The notes beneath the pieces were generated by a model, which did not search any database, was not told where the DNA came from, and worked only from the letters and a program-made list of their open reading frames with translations. Below are positions 1 to 13,400 of a stretch of 64,000 bases of DNA, in pieces. The stretch is from Kudoa neothunni (taxonomy: Eukaryota > Cnidaria): assembly GCA_964304625.1 (NCBI GenBank), contig OZ199840.1:3844001-3908000 (forward strand), written 5' to 3'. Positions within the stretch are counted from its first letter, which is position 1; each line of letters opens with the position of its first letter. Made by a program: the position numbers and the translations under genes.

Positions 1-62
1 AATAAACAGTTGAAAGGTTTTATAGACAGAGTTGTTTAGAGTGAGAATGAAGTCAGACATAC

Positions 63-505
63 CAATGGGAATACCGATAGGCAGCTGAAACATCGTTTGA
101 AGGGTTTGTTCCGTTTGGGGACTCAAATGTGTTGGGTTACCCACATCAAGAAGTTTAATCTAAAATAGAATGTTTTTATAATAACAGCGGCGAACAAACT
201 GAGTATCATATCTATCCAAAAGCAACAACTCTAGGAGTAAAATAAGATGGAATAAATACGTGGATTTTAATGGATTGTGAAGGATCGGTAGAGATGCAAC
301 AGTCAACGCACAGAGACACACTGTCAGGTGTCAGTGTGAATTCTTCATTAGAACAACCACTCAGAGTCAAGGTTAACACCACACAATCCCCTCTACGAAC
401 CAAATTTACATTGGGAATTTCTGGCAGACGAACTGGGTAGCAGTAATCACTCTTGGGTATTATGTGTAGATGTGTAATTTGAATGAAATTCATATGATTT
501 GACAT
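63..505 (-). CDS. Unidentified protein, 5' part (two exons, runs off left edge)
   Basis: I do not recognise this protein. The ATG at 505 opens an exon (505-260) ending in a gtattt donor after SIKIH. A ctattttag acceptor then opens a second exon (159-63) in the same frame, reading IKLLDVGNPTHLSPQ and ending at a gtatgt donor after GIPIG. The first exon is rich in beta-branched residues and cysteines (RRGDCVVLTLTLSGC, then SLCVDCCIS) and looks like a beta-sandwich start rather than a signal peptide or membrane segment. The rest lies beyond the window. Splice sites agree in phase, which supports a real gene; function is unknown. It is oriented tail-to-head with DDX10. Confidence 0.5.
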
Positions 506-974
506 TGTGGCTATTCGGCGTTTACATAGTACGCTATTTTGTTACTAGGGGAAAATATAAAGGGCTTAATTTAATTGCAAATGGTTACACCAATAATACT
601 AACTGACTACTGTTAATTTTGACGTTTAATACCAGACTGTTGCTAGGATATTAAAACTATTCTTAATTTCAACATATAATTGCGTAATGAATATGCATGA
701 AGTTCTAGGATAAAAATACTAAAACCAGACATGAATTTTAACAACTATCCAAGGAGTTGATTTCTAAAAGTACAAAGTCCCACTTTGAGAGTTCAGCAAA
801 CCCAAAGATTATCGCTAATATCAATAATAAAATTGTTTTTGGTTAACAATCAAATGTATTGCGTCAAAAAAATGAAAGAAGTAAAAATTCACGTATTATA
901 CTACAAAATAAACATCCTAATAAGTGAATAAATACATAACATTTAACTATAAGAAGCCAAACATTTTCTAAGTT
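506..974. other. Short intergenic spacer
   Basis: AT-rich spacer between the start of the leftmost gene and the stop of DDX10, both on the minus strand. It should hold the 3' UTR of DDX10 and the promoter of the leftmost gene. I see no repeat or RNA gene in it. Confidence 0.5.
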
Positions 975-3900
975 TTAATCATCTTGTGAAGTCTCATAAG
1001 AACTTTCTTCTTGGTTTTCCTGTTGGAGTTTGTTTCGTTCCTTTCTTTGACGGTGCTTAACCCGAATACGTTCTCGTTCGATTTCTCTATCTAAACGATC
1101 TTCATCTTTGAGTTGTTGGTTAGCTAGCAGCAGATTCAAACCTTGATTATCTAAAATAAAATATAACATTATCCAATTTGTAAACGTTTTAACTGAAAAG
1201 AATATAAATTATTCGTTTATTTACAAATAAGCAACTTCGAGATAAATAACGAAAAAAATAAATTTCCCAACTATTACGAATACCTTTATCCGGTTGATCC
1301 TCATCTGCCATTTCATCAAATACGATTTTCGTATTGACATTTATTCCCTTTTTCAACAGTCGTTTGGCGACTCCAATTTTGGTTTTTCGTTTAAGAGAGT
1401 TGTTGAAAGCGAATGTTCGAATTAACTCATCCTAGACATCATCAATTAGCCTCAGCCAAACATAAAACGTATAAAGCTCACATTTGGAGCAGGGAGTTCA
1501 GTTGGATTGGATGATTTGACAAGAAAATCATCATCTGATTCTTCGGCAGAAAAATCCATATTGAAGTCTTTTTTCAAATCCAAATTTGAACCTTCAGTAG
1601 ATGGTTGAGAATCGTTGAAGTTGAGACACAAGTCCAACGAAGATAACCCCAATGAGCTAATTAATTATAAGCAAATTTGAGCCTGCCTAAATTGATTACA
1701 TGGCGTATTTGTTGTAGTCGATTAGAGAGGATCGGAAAATGTTTTTGTTCGATTGGATTGAAATGGTTTTCTTATAAGCATTCACGCACTGTAAAATAAT
1801 GTAAGTTGAGTGAAAAATTTAAATAAGTATGGAGCTATTATCAGAGATCAGTTTAATTCAAATTCCAGAATTTTAAAACTCATCAACTCATCCCACTAAA
1901 GTAATACAACATTGATTTTATAGGCATACAAGAATTTATAATTGACGAACTAATAACGCTACGGAGGAACCACCCATATAGTTCATTATAGCTGTATCTA
2001 TGCTAACGCTAATTCAACTGATTTTCTCTGAAAATTGTCACAATTAACATATATATATATATATATCTATAGAAAATGGCAGATAATTACACGTTGGGCG
2101 GACAACATAAATTCTTTGTCCCTAATACAAAACGACTGTAACTTCTTTGTGACATCGTGCTCATTTGTTTTGAAGCTAGCATAAAAATATTACAATTTTG
2201 ATAATCCTAATAACATACAAAGTTTGAAAAATGGGAATTTTGTTGTGCTTTAGCCTTTTTAAGATCTCCTTTTCACTTGGCATCAGCACCAACAATGCTT
2301 TTCCATCTTTATTGAGCCTATAATTGAGCTTAAAAAAATCAAAATATTTCAATTGAATTACCTCGCAGTACGACCAACACGATGAATGTAGGTGATGGAA
2401 TCAGATGGGCAATCAAGTTGAACCACCCAATCTACTGAAGGAAAATCTATCCTGAAATAAACAAAATCAGACACAACAATCGTATTACCGAGTCCTCTTG
2501 AAGCCAAATCGGTGGAAAAAAGCGCACACGCTGTTTTTGAACAAAAAGTCTCAAAAGATTCCAACCGCCGTGTTTGTTTTTGTCCACCATGTAAGGTTAT
2601 CACAGGCATACCAACACGAAGTTTGGTAAAGCATTCAGATAAATATTTGGCCTGTTTACAGCACGACACAAATATTATTATTTTTGATTTTGTGTGCGCC
2701 TTCAAGAATTGATGCATAAAATTGACCTTCTCAGAAACCTCGCACACTACAAAGCTCTATAAGATTGGCATTAAAAGATAGTTTATTATCAACTCGAATG
2801 AGAAACAAATAAATATCTTCATTATTTTAATCAATTATAATTTATCTAATAAATTTAAACCATTTACTTAAGAAATAATAGAAAAAATTTTCTTTTAACA
2901 ATAATTGTAATTCACATAAATATTAATTAATAAAATTATGCGCTTCGTTTACGATACTAAACATTTTGTTATTTTTTAACGTAATTCTATTAAAATAATA
3001 TATTTTTCATTTCTAATAAAAATAAATAAATTAAATCTTAGATTAATTAAATTAGTAAGAATAAACTAATTTCTCCTGAATATCCAGAATATGTATACAC
3101 AATTGAAAATCAATTAGCCGAAAAATTTGAGACTATCGATTTTCTTTCCGGATAGCGAGGTTCCTCTTAATTGAACATAACAATGTCATATACGCGCACA
3201 TTTTTCGAAATTGTTACTTAAAGGATTAATTATTTGATTTATGAACAATTTTTACAATTTGTTAAGTAAAATATTTTAACTTAGGCAATTTAAATTAAAA
3301 ATATTGGCATATTTGTTAATTAAGAATAAGAAGACTTAAAAAGAAATAAAATACGTAATTATAGAAAAACACGCCTACAGAGGAGTAATCTCCTCTTTAA
3401 AAATAATCGGGGTTAAAATGAAGAATGGTGGCCACATTTTCCGTTTAAAGATTATAATTATTTCGTAGAGTAATCCTGAGCATTTTCCAACATATTAGCA
3501 TGAAATATGTTGAATATTTGACGGTAGGAATGAGTGGATTAATTATAATAAATTATTTTCGATATTAACGTTATGCATTTGATACAATTTAACACCTAAT
3601 GTTTGAAGAAAATATGAATTTCTTATTCTTATAGACATAGAATTAATGATAGGCAATCGCAAATGATGAAATATGACAATCGACAAAAAATCATGGTTGT
3701 CACTCAAATTTTAAGATAAAAACGTATGCTTTACTCGATCGATTAAATGGTATGACCTGTGGAAATAACTACGAGGGGCTAGCAGTTATTTATATGATAG
3801 ATTACAACAACTATTATCGATAACAAATACAGTGTCGAAAATAACCTGCTGGTGGTGAAACAATGATAAATACAAAAAAAATAAAATAATCAACAGGTTC

Positions 3901-5388
3901 GATTTTTATCGTGGTCGCTGATTTGGGTTACGGCCATTATTCTACATTTTCACCGGCATATATGCTACATTGTACATGTCTTACGGTGATTGGTAGCACT
4001 TTAATCCAGAATTATGATTAAATAGTTGTTCCGGATAATCAAACATTTATCGACACGTAATTTCAATAAAATACAAACAAAATTTAAAATATCTTTCGGA
4101 TAATCAAATTCCGATTAATCGAGATTCGAATATATATATATATATATATATATGCCATGAATCAATAACATAATCTAATAATTTATTTGGAATTAAATTT
4201 TGAGGGGAACGAAACAATTAATATTATTAAAAATTCTACATTAACTGCATTAAATGAGTGGGAATGTATTACATTTCGAATCAAGAGAAAAAATTACTTG
4301 AACTAATTGGTTAGGAGTAGAAAACTTTTCATCCAGATCAGCATGTATAAAGGAAGGTTGTTTGTTCAGACAAGCTTTTGCTAGTTCCATAACGTTTCTA
4401 AATGATAAAAGGATAGCTTAGGAAGAGTGTTCATTAAAAAATTAACTTGTCTTGAGTGGCAGAATAAAGCATCGTTTGTCGTGATTTTGGTAAAAAGTCC
4501 AAAATAGCCAACATTTCTTTTTGAAATCCCATATCCAATATTTTGTCTGCCTCATCCAGCACTAATAATTTTAAATGGGTCACATCTAGATCAGGATTTT
4601 CGTTCATGTGTTGTAGTAGGCGACCAGGTGTGCATATCAGAATGCACATATTTTTCACATGTTTTTTCTCCCCCTCTATATCTTTTCCACCTCCGATTAG
4701 TAGTCCAGCCGAAAAATTGTGATATTTCCCCACATCATGCAGTACATGAAATGTTTGGTAGGCCTGTTGGTTGAAACGATATTATTCCAACACAAACTCT
4801 ACAGTTTGATTACGAGTTCTCTTGTGGGTGAGATTACCAAGGCTCCTAATCCGTCAAAATGAGACCATTGTTGTCGCCACAAATTCTCCAACAACTAAAG
4901 CCCATACACACAAATTCAATTGGTTTCCATTATACAACAAAATAATTTTTTACAGGAATAAGAAAAGCCCCTGTTTTTCCACTTCCAGTTTTAGCCGTTC
5001 CGAAAATATCATTGTTTTTCAATCCCTTATATATACCTTGAATCTGGATTGGTGTGGGTTTGGTAAAATTCAGTTGTTTTAGAGCTAAAAAACAAGTCCC
5101 ATTTTAATCCAATTAATTATTTTAGTGATTGCTACCCTGTTTAGTTTTTGATGATATTGGATAGTCAGAAAATGGAAGTTGTTCATCAATCTCGGTCTGT
5201 GAAAAGTTTATTTCACATAAGAGATATACAGATTTGTTTGTTACCATTAACGCAAGCCTTTTTGTCAATTCTTCTCTCTCATTCGTTTCTTCCTCTACTT
5301 TGATTTTTTTTGTTTCCTTTTTCAGTGCCTGTTTATTTCTAAAGATTGTTCGCTTTAAGGGATTTTTTTGGGAACTTTGATAAGGCAT
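975..5388 (-). CDS. DDX10: DEAD-box ATP-dependent RNA helicase DDX10 / Dbp4
   Basis: RNA helicase of the DDX10/Dbp4 family, which acts in the nucleolus in early 18S rRNA processing (family knowledge). Seen in order: a basic N-terminal leader (ATG at 5388); FSDYPI and a Q motif TKPTPIQIQ near 5060-5030; Walker A GTAKTGSGKT near 4990; SPTREL near 4815; TPGRLLQHM, VLDEAD and SATQ at 4620-4450; a helicase C lobe near 2750-2370 with STDLASRGL and YIHRVGRTAR; then LLVLMPSEKE, an acidic stretch near 1540, a basic block and a charged C-terminus DEDRLDREIERERIRVKH, which is diagnostic of DDX10 over other DEAD proteins. Introns are mostly 40-60 nt; one of about 1.5 kb (4300-2764) splits the two RecA lobes. 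In the helicase C exon a 42-nt intron uses the second of two close AGs (TTTCAGGATAG), which restores RGLDFPSVDW. A 48-nt in-frame segment in exon 1 (near 5240-5190) looks intronic. Complete and apparently functional. Confidence 0.93.
4020..4155. repeat. Tigger/pogo-like terminal sequence and (AT)n in a DDX10 intron
   Basis: Within the 1.5-kb DDX10 intron the sequence holds two spaced copies of a GGATAATCAAA-type motif (TTCCGGATAATCAAACAT and TTTCGGATAATCAAATTC), followed by ATTAATCGAGATTCG and an (AT)n run. Repeated CGGATAATC motifs ending in AATCGAG are typical of the terminal inverted repeats of pogo/Tigger DNA transposons (family knowledge). A weaker TTCCGGATAGCGAGG lies near 3145-3162 and may be the other end. 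No transposase is visible between them. Assignment is tentative. Confidence 0.35.
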
Positions 5389-8300
5389 GATAAAACTCGG
5401 GGATGTATTCTTGTTGCGTGCGCATTATTTACAAGCTGTTAAAATTAACTGCTAGCAACGTTGCGTTAATTTTTATTTCATTAAAAAATCATATTTCATG
5501 AGTATTTGTAAACCTTGTTTGAAAAACTTTTTCTAATATTTTATTAGTCAATTAAATAATAATTAATAAAATGTAAAGATCAAAACCTATTAACGTTAAT
5601 CCTTGCGGGGTCTGCCATAATTTTAAGGTGAGTCATTAGATCTTAGTTTAAAAAATCACCTCCTACTAATGTAAAAAATGTTAGAATAATTGTATAACAT
5701 ATAGTTCTACATAAGAGAATGAACAATTTGTTTTCGGGTTTTATCTTTGTAATAAATAAAGTTGGTAAAAGTGTACTTAACGGCTGTTGAAATTCTATAT
5801 GAAAAGATGAATTTTTATAATATTATTTTTTGAAATACTTCAAATGTAGGAAATTACACAAAACCTACTAAATATATTATGTGTAGAGTTTTTCTAATTT
5901 TCATTGTATACTGGTATTTGTTTCTATAAGCTTTATTACAATCCTTTATTAGTTCTTAGTTTTTAATTTAAATTATCATAGTATTATTTCTATGTGACTT
6001 TGATTAATAATTATATTTTTATAGTATACGAAATTTTCAAAATTATCATGAATATAAACATGGATACTTGCTAATAAATATAGATTAAAATATAATTAAT
6101 CATTGTTTAGTTTATAAATTTTTTGTATAGACAAATCAAAAGTATTGTGGAAAACAAAATGTGTTTTTAGTTAAAAATTTACACTTGTTTTTTCTTCTAT
6201 TCACCAAATCTTAATATTGGCACAAAAACCAATTAATTAATAAAAAAATTATTTTTATTATCTCAATTTTAGTTGACTTAAAAAAAAACTTCAATAATAG
6301 GGAAAACACATGATTTATTGTTTTGTAACTAAATTGCTTAATCTTGGCTACCTGAGAATCATTCCGAAATGTTAAAGTTTAGGTTTAAGAAATGGAATTC
6401 TCTAAAACTATACATTATATTATTATAACAAAATATATTTCAATCTACCTTATATCAACTTATGATTTGAATTTTTTAATTATTTTTAAAAATTTATACT
6501 TCAATACCTTCGATTATTGTGACAGCAACAATAGATACGTAACTCCTATTAGAATCTAACATTAATATACAGTATTTCAAAATCAACTTGCAACTTTTAA
6601 CAAAAATATTTTAAATCTTTAAGTTAGAATAATATCAGAACCCAGACACCTGGTAAAATGTATTTCAGAATAATTTAACACTCGAACTGAGTCGACAAAT
6701 TTCACCATAAATGAGTTTGGGGTCATTTCTGACCTCAGGATAAAAATAGTAGTTTTACGAATAAATTATTTCATCACAACGACAAACATATTAAGATTTT
6801 TAAAATATAATCTAATTATAATTTTTTATGCAATTTTCACATAATGTTACTATATAGGGTTAAACAAAGGTTTCCCACAATTTTAGTATCAAGTTAAACA
6901 TTTGCTATGATGCTCCCTTGGGAAAATGGAACATATTTTCCTTTAAATTAAATCTCATTTTAGCGAAATTTGACTCTGGTTAGTTACCATGTCAATGTCA
7001 ATGTCATATTCATTTTAAATTTTTTTAACAATGATGCAATTAAATATTATTACAGTTGAAAAACGTAATAAAATATTTGTATAAAAGGCGGGTTTAAAAA
7101 TGTTAATTTTTAATTATGAAGCAAAAAATATGATAATTAAATCCAAAAAATCCAATTTAGTACAATATATTATTCGCATTTTAATACTTATTTATAATGA
7201 TGTTTTAGTTTATAATTTTTTTTAGCGGTTTTTAATAGTTAAATTTAATCAACAAAGGTTAAACAGAAATATTTAACTTTTTCTAAATTACTTTTTTTCA
7301 TCATAATGATCAACAAACAAATTGAGAGTTCAATGTCTCAACGTAGTTTTTTCCCTAATTGTTTATAATTTAATTCATCGATAACAATCTTATTTTCCTA
7401 AAAAAATATTATACTAGGAGTTACATAAAAATAAAATATTATGGATTTCAGGAAATAAAAAATAAAAATTCTGCACCATACAACCATTAGATTGCGCAGA
7501 CATAAAAACAAAACTTAATAATGTTTCAAAATTAAGATAAAGTATTATTATTTTAAAAAAATGTTATACGCGTGAGTTATTTTTTTATCACATCATTTTA
7601 ATATTTTATGTAAGGATTAACGAATTTGTTAATCCATTTGCACCTTTATATACATATCTTGCGAATTTTAGAGAATAGACACTTTAGTTTATTATATATC
7701 AATAAAAATTGATTTTAATTGATTCATTAAATCGAAAGAAAATAAAATTGAATTATATTCTTATTACTGATTGTTGTTAGTTAGATTCGTCAAAGATTCT
7801 ATCGTATCACGTATATTTTATTTATCATCAATTTGATCGTTGATATTTGGCTCTCAGAGATATATGCATCAAAGAAGTCAATTTCGATTTAGTAATTAAG
7901 CTCACGGTTTTCTATATACAATATTTAAATATCATCCACTTTGTTAACATTATTCATTTGTCAAAATTACATCAATAACATTAAATATAATAAAGATATT
8001 TTCGAATTTAATCAGCAATTAAAACTCTGCTTTAATGAAGAAATTTATTTTGTATTTTTATTATCTTTTTTATGAAATAAAATAGAGTTAATTTAACTCT
8101 AAAACAATCTAATAATAAAAGCGTAAATTCATGTGTTATCAATATAGTTTAAAATCAATGAATCAACTCATATTTAAATAACAACATGTAATCCTGTAAG
8201 GAAACTAAAGTGCTAAGAAATTTGTACATGTGAATAAAAATTAAAATTATAAAAATATTTCTGGTCCACTTTATTGACTATTAGTTCAATTTTTGTTATT

Positions 8301-8739
8301 TAATAAATTTACCATGAATAATTTTTATTAACAAAAAAATTGAAAAACGTTGAAATCAACGTTTAATTTCGTTCGACACCTTTAACATTATAATCACCAA
8401 ATAATGATTATACACTTTGATTTGGAGATATTGTTATATTTTTAATGATGACTAAAATTAATGCGCGATATCAATTTGTTAGCATTTGTAAAAAAATTTT
8501 TTTTAAATAAATAATTCAAAATGTTTCCCTAATAGCTTAAAAGACTTATAAGATAGAACAGCACTTTATAAAACGATGAAATAATGACACACAACGAAAA
8601 GTGCGCAATAACCGTCGTTGACTGTAATAGGAAATTTAAACTGCATTTCACATAAGCACAAACAACCATTTTGATCACATAAGGTATATATCATATTTAA
8701 TTCAGCTTATTATTATTATTATTTTAATTCCAAGCTAAA
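5389..8739. other. AT-rich intergenic region, no gene seen
   Basis: About 3.35 kb of very AT-rich sequence without a convincing exon, RNA gene or coding stretch on either strand. It contains many poly-A/T runs. The first few hundred bases next to the DDX10 ATG should include its promoter. I recognise no repeat family here. Confidence 0.5.
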
Positions 8740-9034
8740 ATGACTGAAATTCGAAAAAAAGTTTATGACGAGAATAGAAAATTTAATGACGCCTGGATAG
8801 AAAAATATGATTTTATTCCACCGGGGACGAATATTGTTTGCTTGCTATGTTATTCGTTATTCAATTTAAAAAATTTAGTGAACTTGTTGTCTATGAATTA
8901 TTTTGAATGTTGCGTTTCGAAATTAGTAAATTTATCCAGAGTGTGAGCTATAACTTTAGCTTTAAATTTTCTGATCCTGGAAGTTTTCTAAGATTAAAAT
9001 TTGGCCGGCGGCTCCATAAGTTTGTGCACCACTG
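8740..9034 (+). mobile_element. hAT DNA transposon fragment (BED-finger start plus one terminal inverted repeat)
   Basis: The reading frame from 8740 opens with MTEIRKKVYDENRKF and continues to FIPPGTNIVCLLC, matching the N-terminus of hAT/ZBED-type transposases, which begin with a VYDENR-like stretch and a BED finger CxxC. The frame stops at 8946, long before a transposase core. Just downstream, GGCCGGCGGCTCCATAAG runs into TTTGTGCACCACTG; its reverse complement begins CAGTGGTGCACAAACTTATG, a typical hAT terminal inverted repeat of the CAGTGGTGCACAA class. The 8 bases after it (TTATAGAG) have the central TA expected of a hAT target duplication, but I found no matching left copy. The element therefore looks internally deleted, keeping the 5' coding end and one terminus. 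Confidence 0.6.
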
Positions 9035-10462
9035 TTATAGAGTGGGCTACATTATTTGTCTCAGCCCATAATGATAATCTATCAAATATTATCACATAGA
9101 TATTGAAAATCCAGATTCATCCATAAAAACCATATTAGGTAATTTTATGTATTTAATTTCAAATATTCGATCGCACCATTAAAATTTTGAACATAAATGT
9201 TTAATAGTTAAAATCCTTGTTCGTTTAGAAATATTAATAAGAGAATTTCTCGCTGCAGCTACAAATAAGATTGATTAAACTGGAGAAGAACTCGGCATAT
9301 CTCCTTGGTGCACCTAACGGTTGCATGTTGATCCGAAATCTCGTAGTGACGCGCACGCTAATTGCAAGCCGATCTTAAAACACTGTATATATTATTCATT
9401 TTTTTATAAACAAATTCTTAATTTTTCTAAATCGTTAATAAATCATAAAAAAGTTGAATTGATTAAATTTAAGTCTTAGACTATAATTTTATAGTAATAC
9501 ATAATGCATTTGTTGAGAAATTCATTGTCTGAGATATAGCCATTTCCAATATTAAACTTCAAGACGCATATTGTTAGAACCTTCCTACTGCGACTTAAAT
9601 TCAATAATGAAAATAACTTCCCGTTTTGTGAATTTACTGTAATTGTATTATGTATAGTGGATATTTAAAAAAATTAATAAATATTACGAAAGATTAGGCG
9701 TAAAAAATAAGCTCTAAAATATTATACATGGGAAAATTTCACAAAACATATATCCCATATTTTAATCGATGTAATAGAAATAAGAAATATCAAAATATTA
9801 TTCCAATTAAAGGATTAATAATCATACAGATTTTAGATTATTATCGAGTATAGAGGAATAAACACATCACGATCATATTTTTGAGGTTTCCTCAACTTAT
9901 TAGATAACTTTGATAACTGATGCTGCTAAGAATTTAAATGACTGATGAAAATAATTGTGAGGTAATTTCTAATTACGATCATTAAAAAGGAAATCTTAAA
10001 ATTATCTGATCATGCGATAGAAAATAATTATAATTGAGATCGAGAAAAATAAAGTGCGTGAAATAAATGTACTGATAAGTCTAATAAAATAATCTAGAAA
10101 AGTGCATTTAACTAAATAATAATGATGAAATAACGGCTGAGGAGCGATTTGGGTTGGCTGGGGGAAATGGTCGTATTTTTAGTGTTCATCATTGCAATCG
10201 TCGAGTGTTCCAGGGCTTGTAATGTGCTTGTTATCAAATAATGATTTGCGCATTTTAGACTTAGTGACGTCCGAGTCCTACAACGACATTATGTAAACTC
10301 CAATGGAAATACTCATTAATGTAACGCATACATGTATGGTCTGTCTGGCGGAACTTTTGGAGCGAGTTTTGTTGAAGGTATCTCTCAATTGAGGTAAATC
10401 TTTAAAGCTTTTTTTATTTTTCCTATCAAGACATATAAAACGTTAATATAATAAAAAATAAT
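9035..10462. other. Intergenic region downstream of DOCK
   Basis: About 1.4 kb with no gene. Patches near 9290-9375 and 10140-10380 are somewhat richer in G+C than their surroundings and may be old repeat remnants, but I cannot assign them. The right end should carry the DOCK 3' UTR. Confidence 0.4.
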
Positions 10463-13400
10463 TTACAGCTCATTTTTAGGCATTATTCCTATAATCGATT
10501 TTTTTCTGGGTTTAGTGGAAGTTGATGTATTATTTGCATCGTTACCAGCTCCTATGATGCTACTTTGGCGTCGTCGTGATTCATTCGAAGACGATGGACC
10601 TTCCATTGTTCCTGCTGAAACAATGCTATCCTAAAAGAAGAATAAATGTATATGACAGTTGGGTGGTATTTTTCGTAATTAATAAAACAGCCAAACTCCA
10701 ATCAAATAAATACATCTCTAATTATTTGGCTTCTTTCGGAAAATTCTTGAATATCTCTGTTCATACGTCAAAGTATAACAAGAAGAAAAAGAATGATGAA
10801 TAAATTACTTTGAGTTATCACCAAGAGAAACTCCAAGCTAAATAGAAAATATTAGGTGAATTGGTTATGGTTTGAGTATATCATGAGTGAAGATCATACA
10901 TATTTTTCCAGCTCGATGCAGACTGTGGAGAACATTTCAATTAATTTTTCATGAAGACCCGCAATATTCGCATCCATTTTCTGTGAATGCAATACAAGGC
11001 CTTCCCTTGTGAGATTCACTTGTTCGATGATTGCATCCTTCATTTGTATAACAAAATGGGCATGGCTTGGATTGTTTTTAGGGAATGCTGGGGTTAAGAA
11101 TGACTATAATTAGGATTAATTGTTTGAGTAGTTAACTAACTATAATTGATAACTAAAATGAAAATTCATTGGCATTTATCTAATTTATTTCTCCTACTTG
11201 CGCTTATCCCTCTAGAAATAATTCGTTCGTTTAAATTTGAAAGTTATTTAATTAAAAACATAAAATTAGATCTCATTATTTAATTGTAATGTTAAAAAAC
11301 TCTGAATTAGTTGAAATACTAAAATAAAAAATTGCCAGTATTTTCTCCTTCTCCATTTACGACTATTAGACGAGCTATGTATTTACTTCACAATATTTGG
11401 AAGTTCCTCCGTTGACTGCAGAGTCGATAATACCATTAAGTAACGAACTGAGTTCAGTGAGTTTAGCGTTAGGATCGTTCGCTACTTTCATTATAGTTTT
11501 TGATAGAAGGCTGTTTTTCTTTACAATGTCGTTGATACCAACTTCAATGGGTGAGAGGGTTTTTGTGGTGGTATTCATAATACAAGCCCACTCAGAGAAG
11601 CCTGGGAAAGTGAATTCTGTTTCGTAGGTGATTTCTTCGACCCATTTTTTCTATCAAACAAAAATTATCAGAACTCTCCTTATTTTTTATAAATATTTTC
11701 ACATACATCTACTTCTTCGGTGAAGCCTAAAGGCTTGAACCTCACAAATTTGTTGACTTCATTCACCAAGTAGTAACTAAATCATTATGAATTTATACCC
11801 ATTAACTGACAACAGTCATTTTAAAATAGTGATAAGAATTACGCCTTAATATCATCATTTCCATATGGATTATTAATGACTTCATTTTTGCGGGGGATCG
11901 CTGTTATACCGACACATAAGATGGCTAAAAAAGTAAATTCACCTATGTTGAATATCTTTGATATGGAAATACTTTTAGTGTTGGAATTTTTTAACTCCTC
12001 ACTAATAGCGTTAGTATTTCCGGATACTTCGGCTTCAGGAAAGTTGGCTTTGAGTTTTTTGATGAGATCTCCCAGTTTTAGGAAGTTCTTTCCACGATGT
12101 ACAAATGTTTGATTCTATATTCAACGCAAAGGGTATAAAAAGTGTATTTATTATTCGAAATAAAATTAGATATTTCATATAGACTACATACACGTACTGC
12201 CACGTGGAATCCTTGTCCAAAAAATCCAACCCAGAAATAATCTGGATCAATTCTCACTTCTTTTTGCACAGACTCATAATATCCCGACATAAGTGCAAGG
12301 AGGTTAGCCGAAGCGCTGTAATCCATGTAGATGGAATCATATGCTTCGAACATTTCTTTACACAATTGAATACATCTCATGAAGCACTACGAGATAATTT
12401 TGACTACCATTAAAAGAAAAAACACGCTAATTCCATTAACATACCTGTCCTTGGTAGTAAAATTCGAGACTGTCTCTTAGTAGTGCATCTTTGCGTTGAT
12501 ATTCAACTTGTTCTGGACATGTGTCTGTTTCAGGCAGATAATTGTTTGTCCACTAGAAAAATTATTATAGTCTCGTTAATCAAAGATTAATATTATATAA
12601 AATTAAATGATACACCAAGTAATCGAGACGTTTCGTAGAGACAACAAGCAGCTTCAATATAATTTTCTTGGGTTTCTTGAAGAGTCGCCAAACGATTAAG
12701 ACTTCTATCATAGAGATCATTGCGATTAATTGATTTATAGAATGCCTATTTATTATATAAAAAATTATAACTAAAACAAGTGTGAAAGCAGTTACAGCAA
12801 ATTTGTAGGCGCAAACATCTTGAAGTATATTCGATAAAAAGCTTTCATTATCGACAAATCTAAATTAATTATTATTTTAGAGTCATGTATGCTTGCTACT
12901 AAAAAAATATAGCTACTTGTATTGCGAAAGGTTCCTAAGAGTATCGGTGATACGAATTATTTTTTGAACGAGAGCACTTTTAACTGATGGGTCTGAGCAG
13001 GTTTCGACCAGCCTTTTCATCACCATATCAAAACGTTTCACATAAGCTTCAATATTCGAACATTTGTCGAGATTTTTATCAATACTATCAATAATGATAT
13101 TTTCAACTTCGTTAGGATCGTTGGGATTGATCTCAGCGCATTCTTTGAGTAGTGTTTGATAGACCATTGTAAGCGATATATTTCTCAATTCTATTTAGGA
13201 TACAAAATTAAAAAAAAATATATCGATGAATAACAAATGTATATACGGTCTTGATCTATCATAGTTATATCGATGAAAGGAGCAAAGAAACTCTTATAAT
13301 GATCCACACGTTTGTTTTCCAACTTTTCCCACACGACCATCAATATTTTGAGTATTTTGATTCTCATGTCTCCATATCTAAATTAAAATCATTAAAAATG

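Noticed and set aside
5190-5240. Extra in-frame DDX10 residues VTNKSVYLLCEINFSQ
   Set aside because: Bounded by gtaaca and tttcacag and absent from the family; more likely a 48-nt 3n intron than coding.
9290-9375. GC-richer patch with GGTTGCATGTTGATCC, considered as a tRNA gene
   Set aside because: No cloverleaf can be drawn around it and the B-box match is poor.
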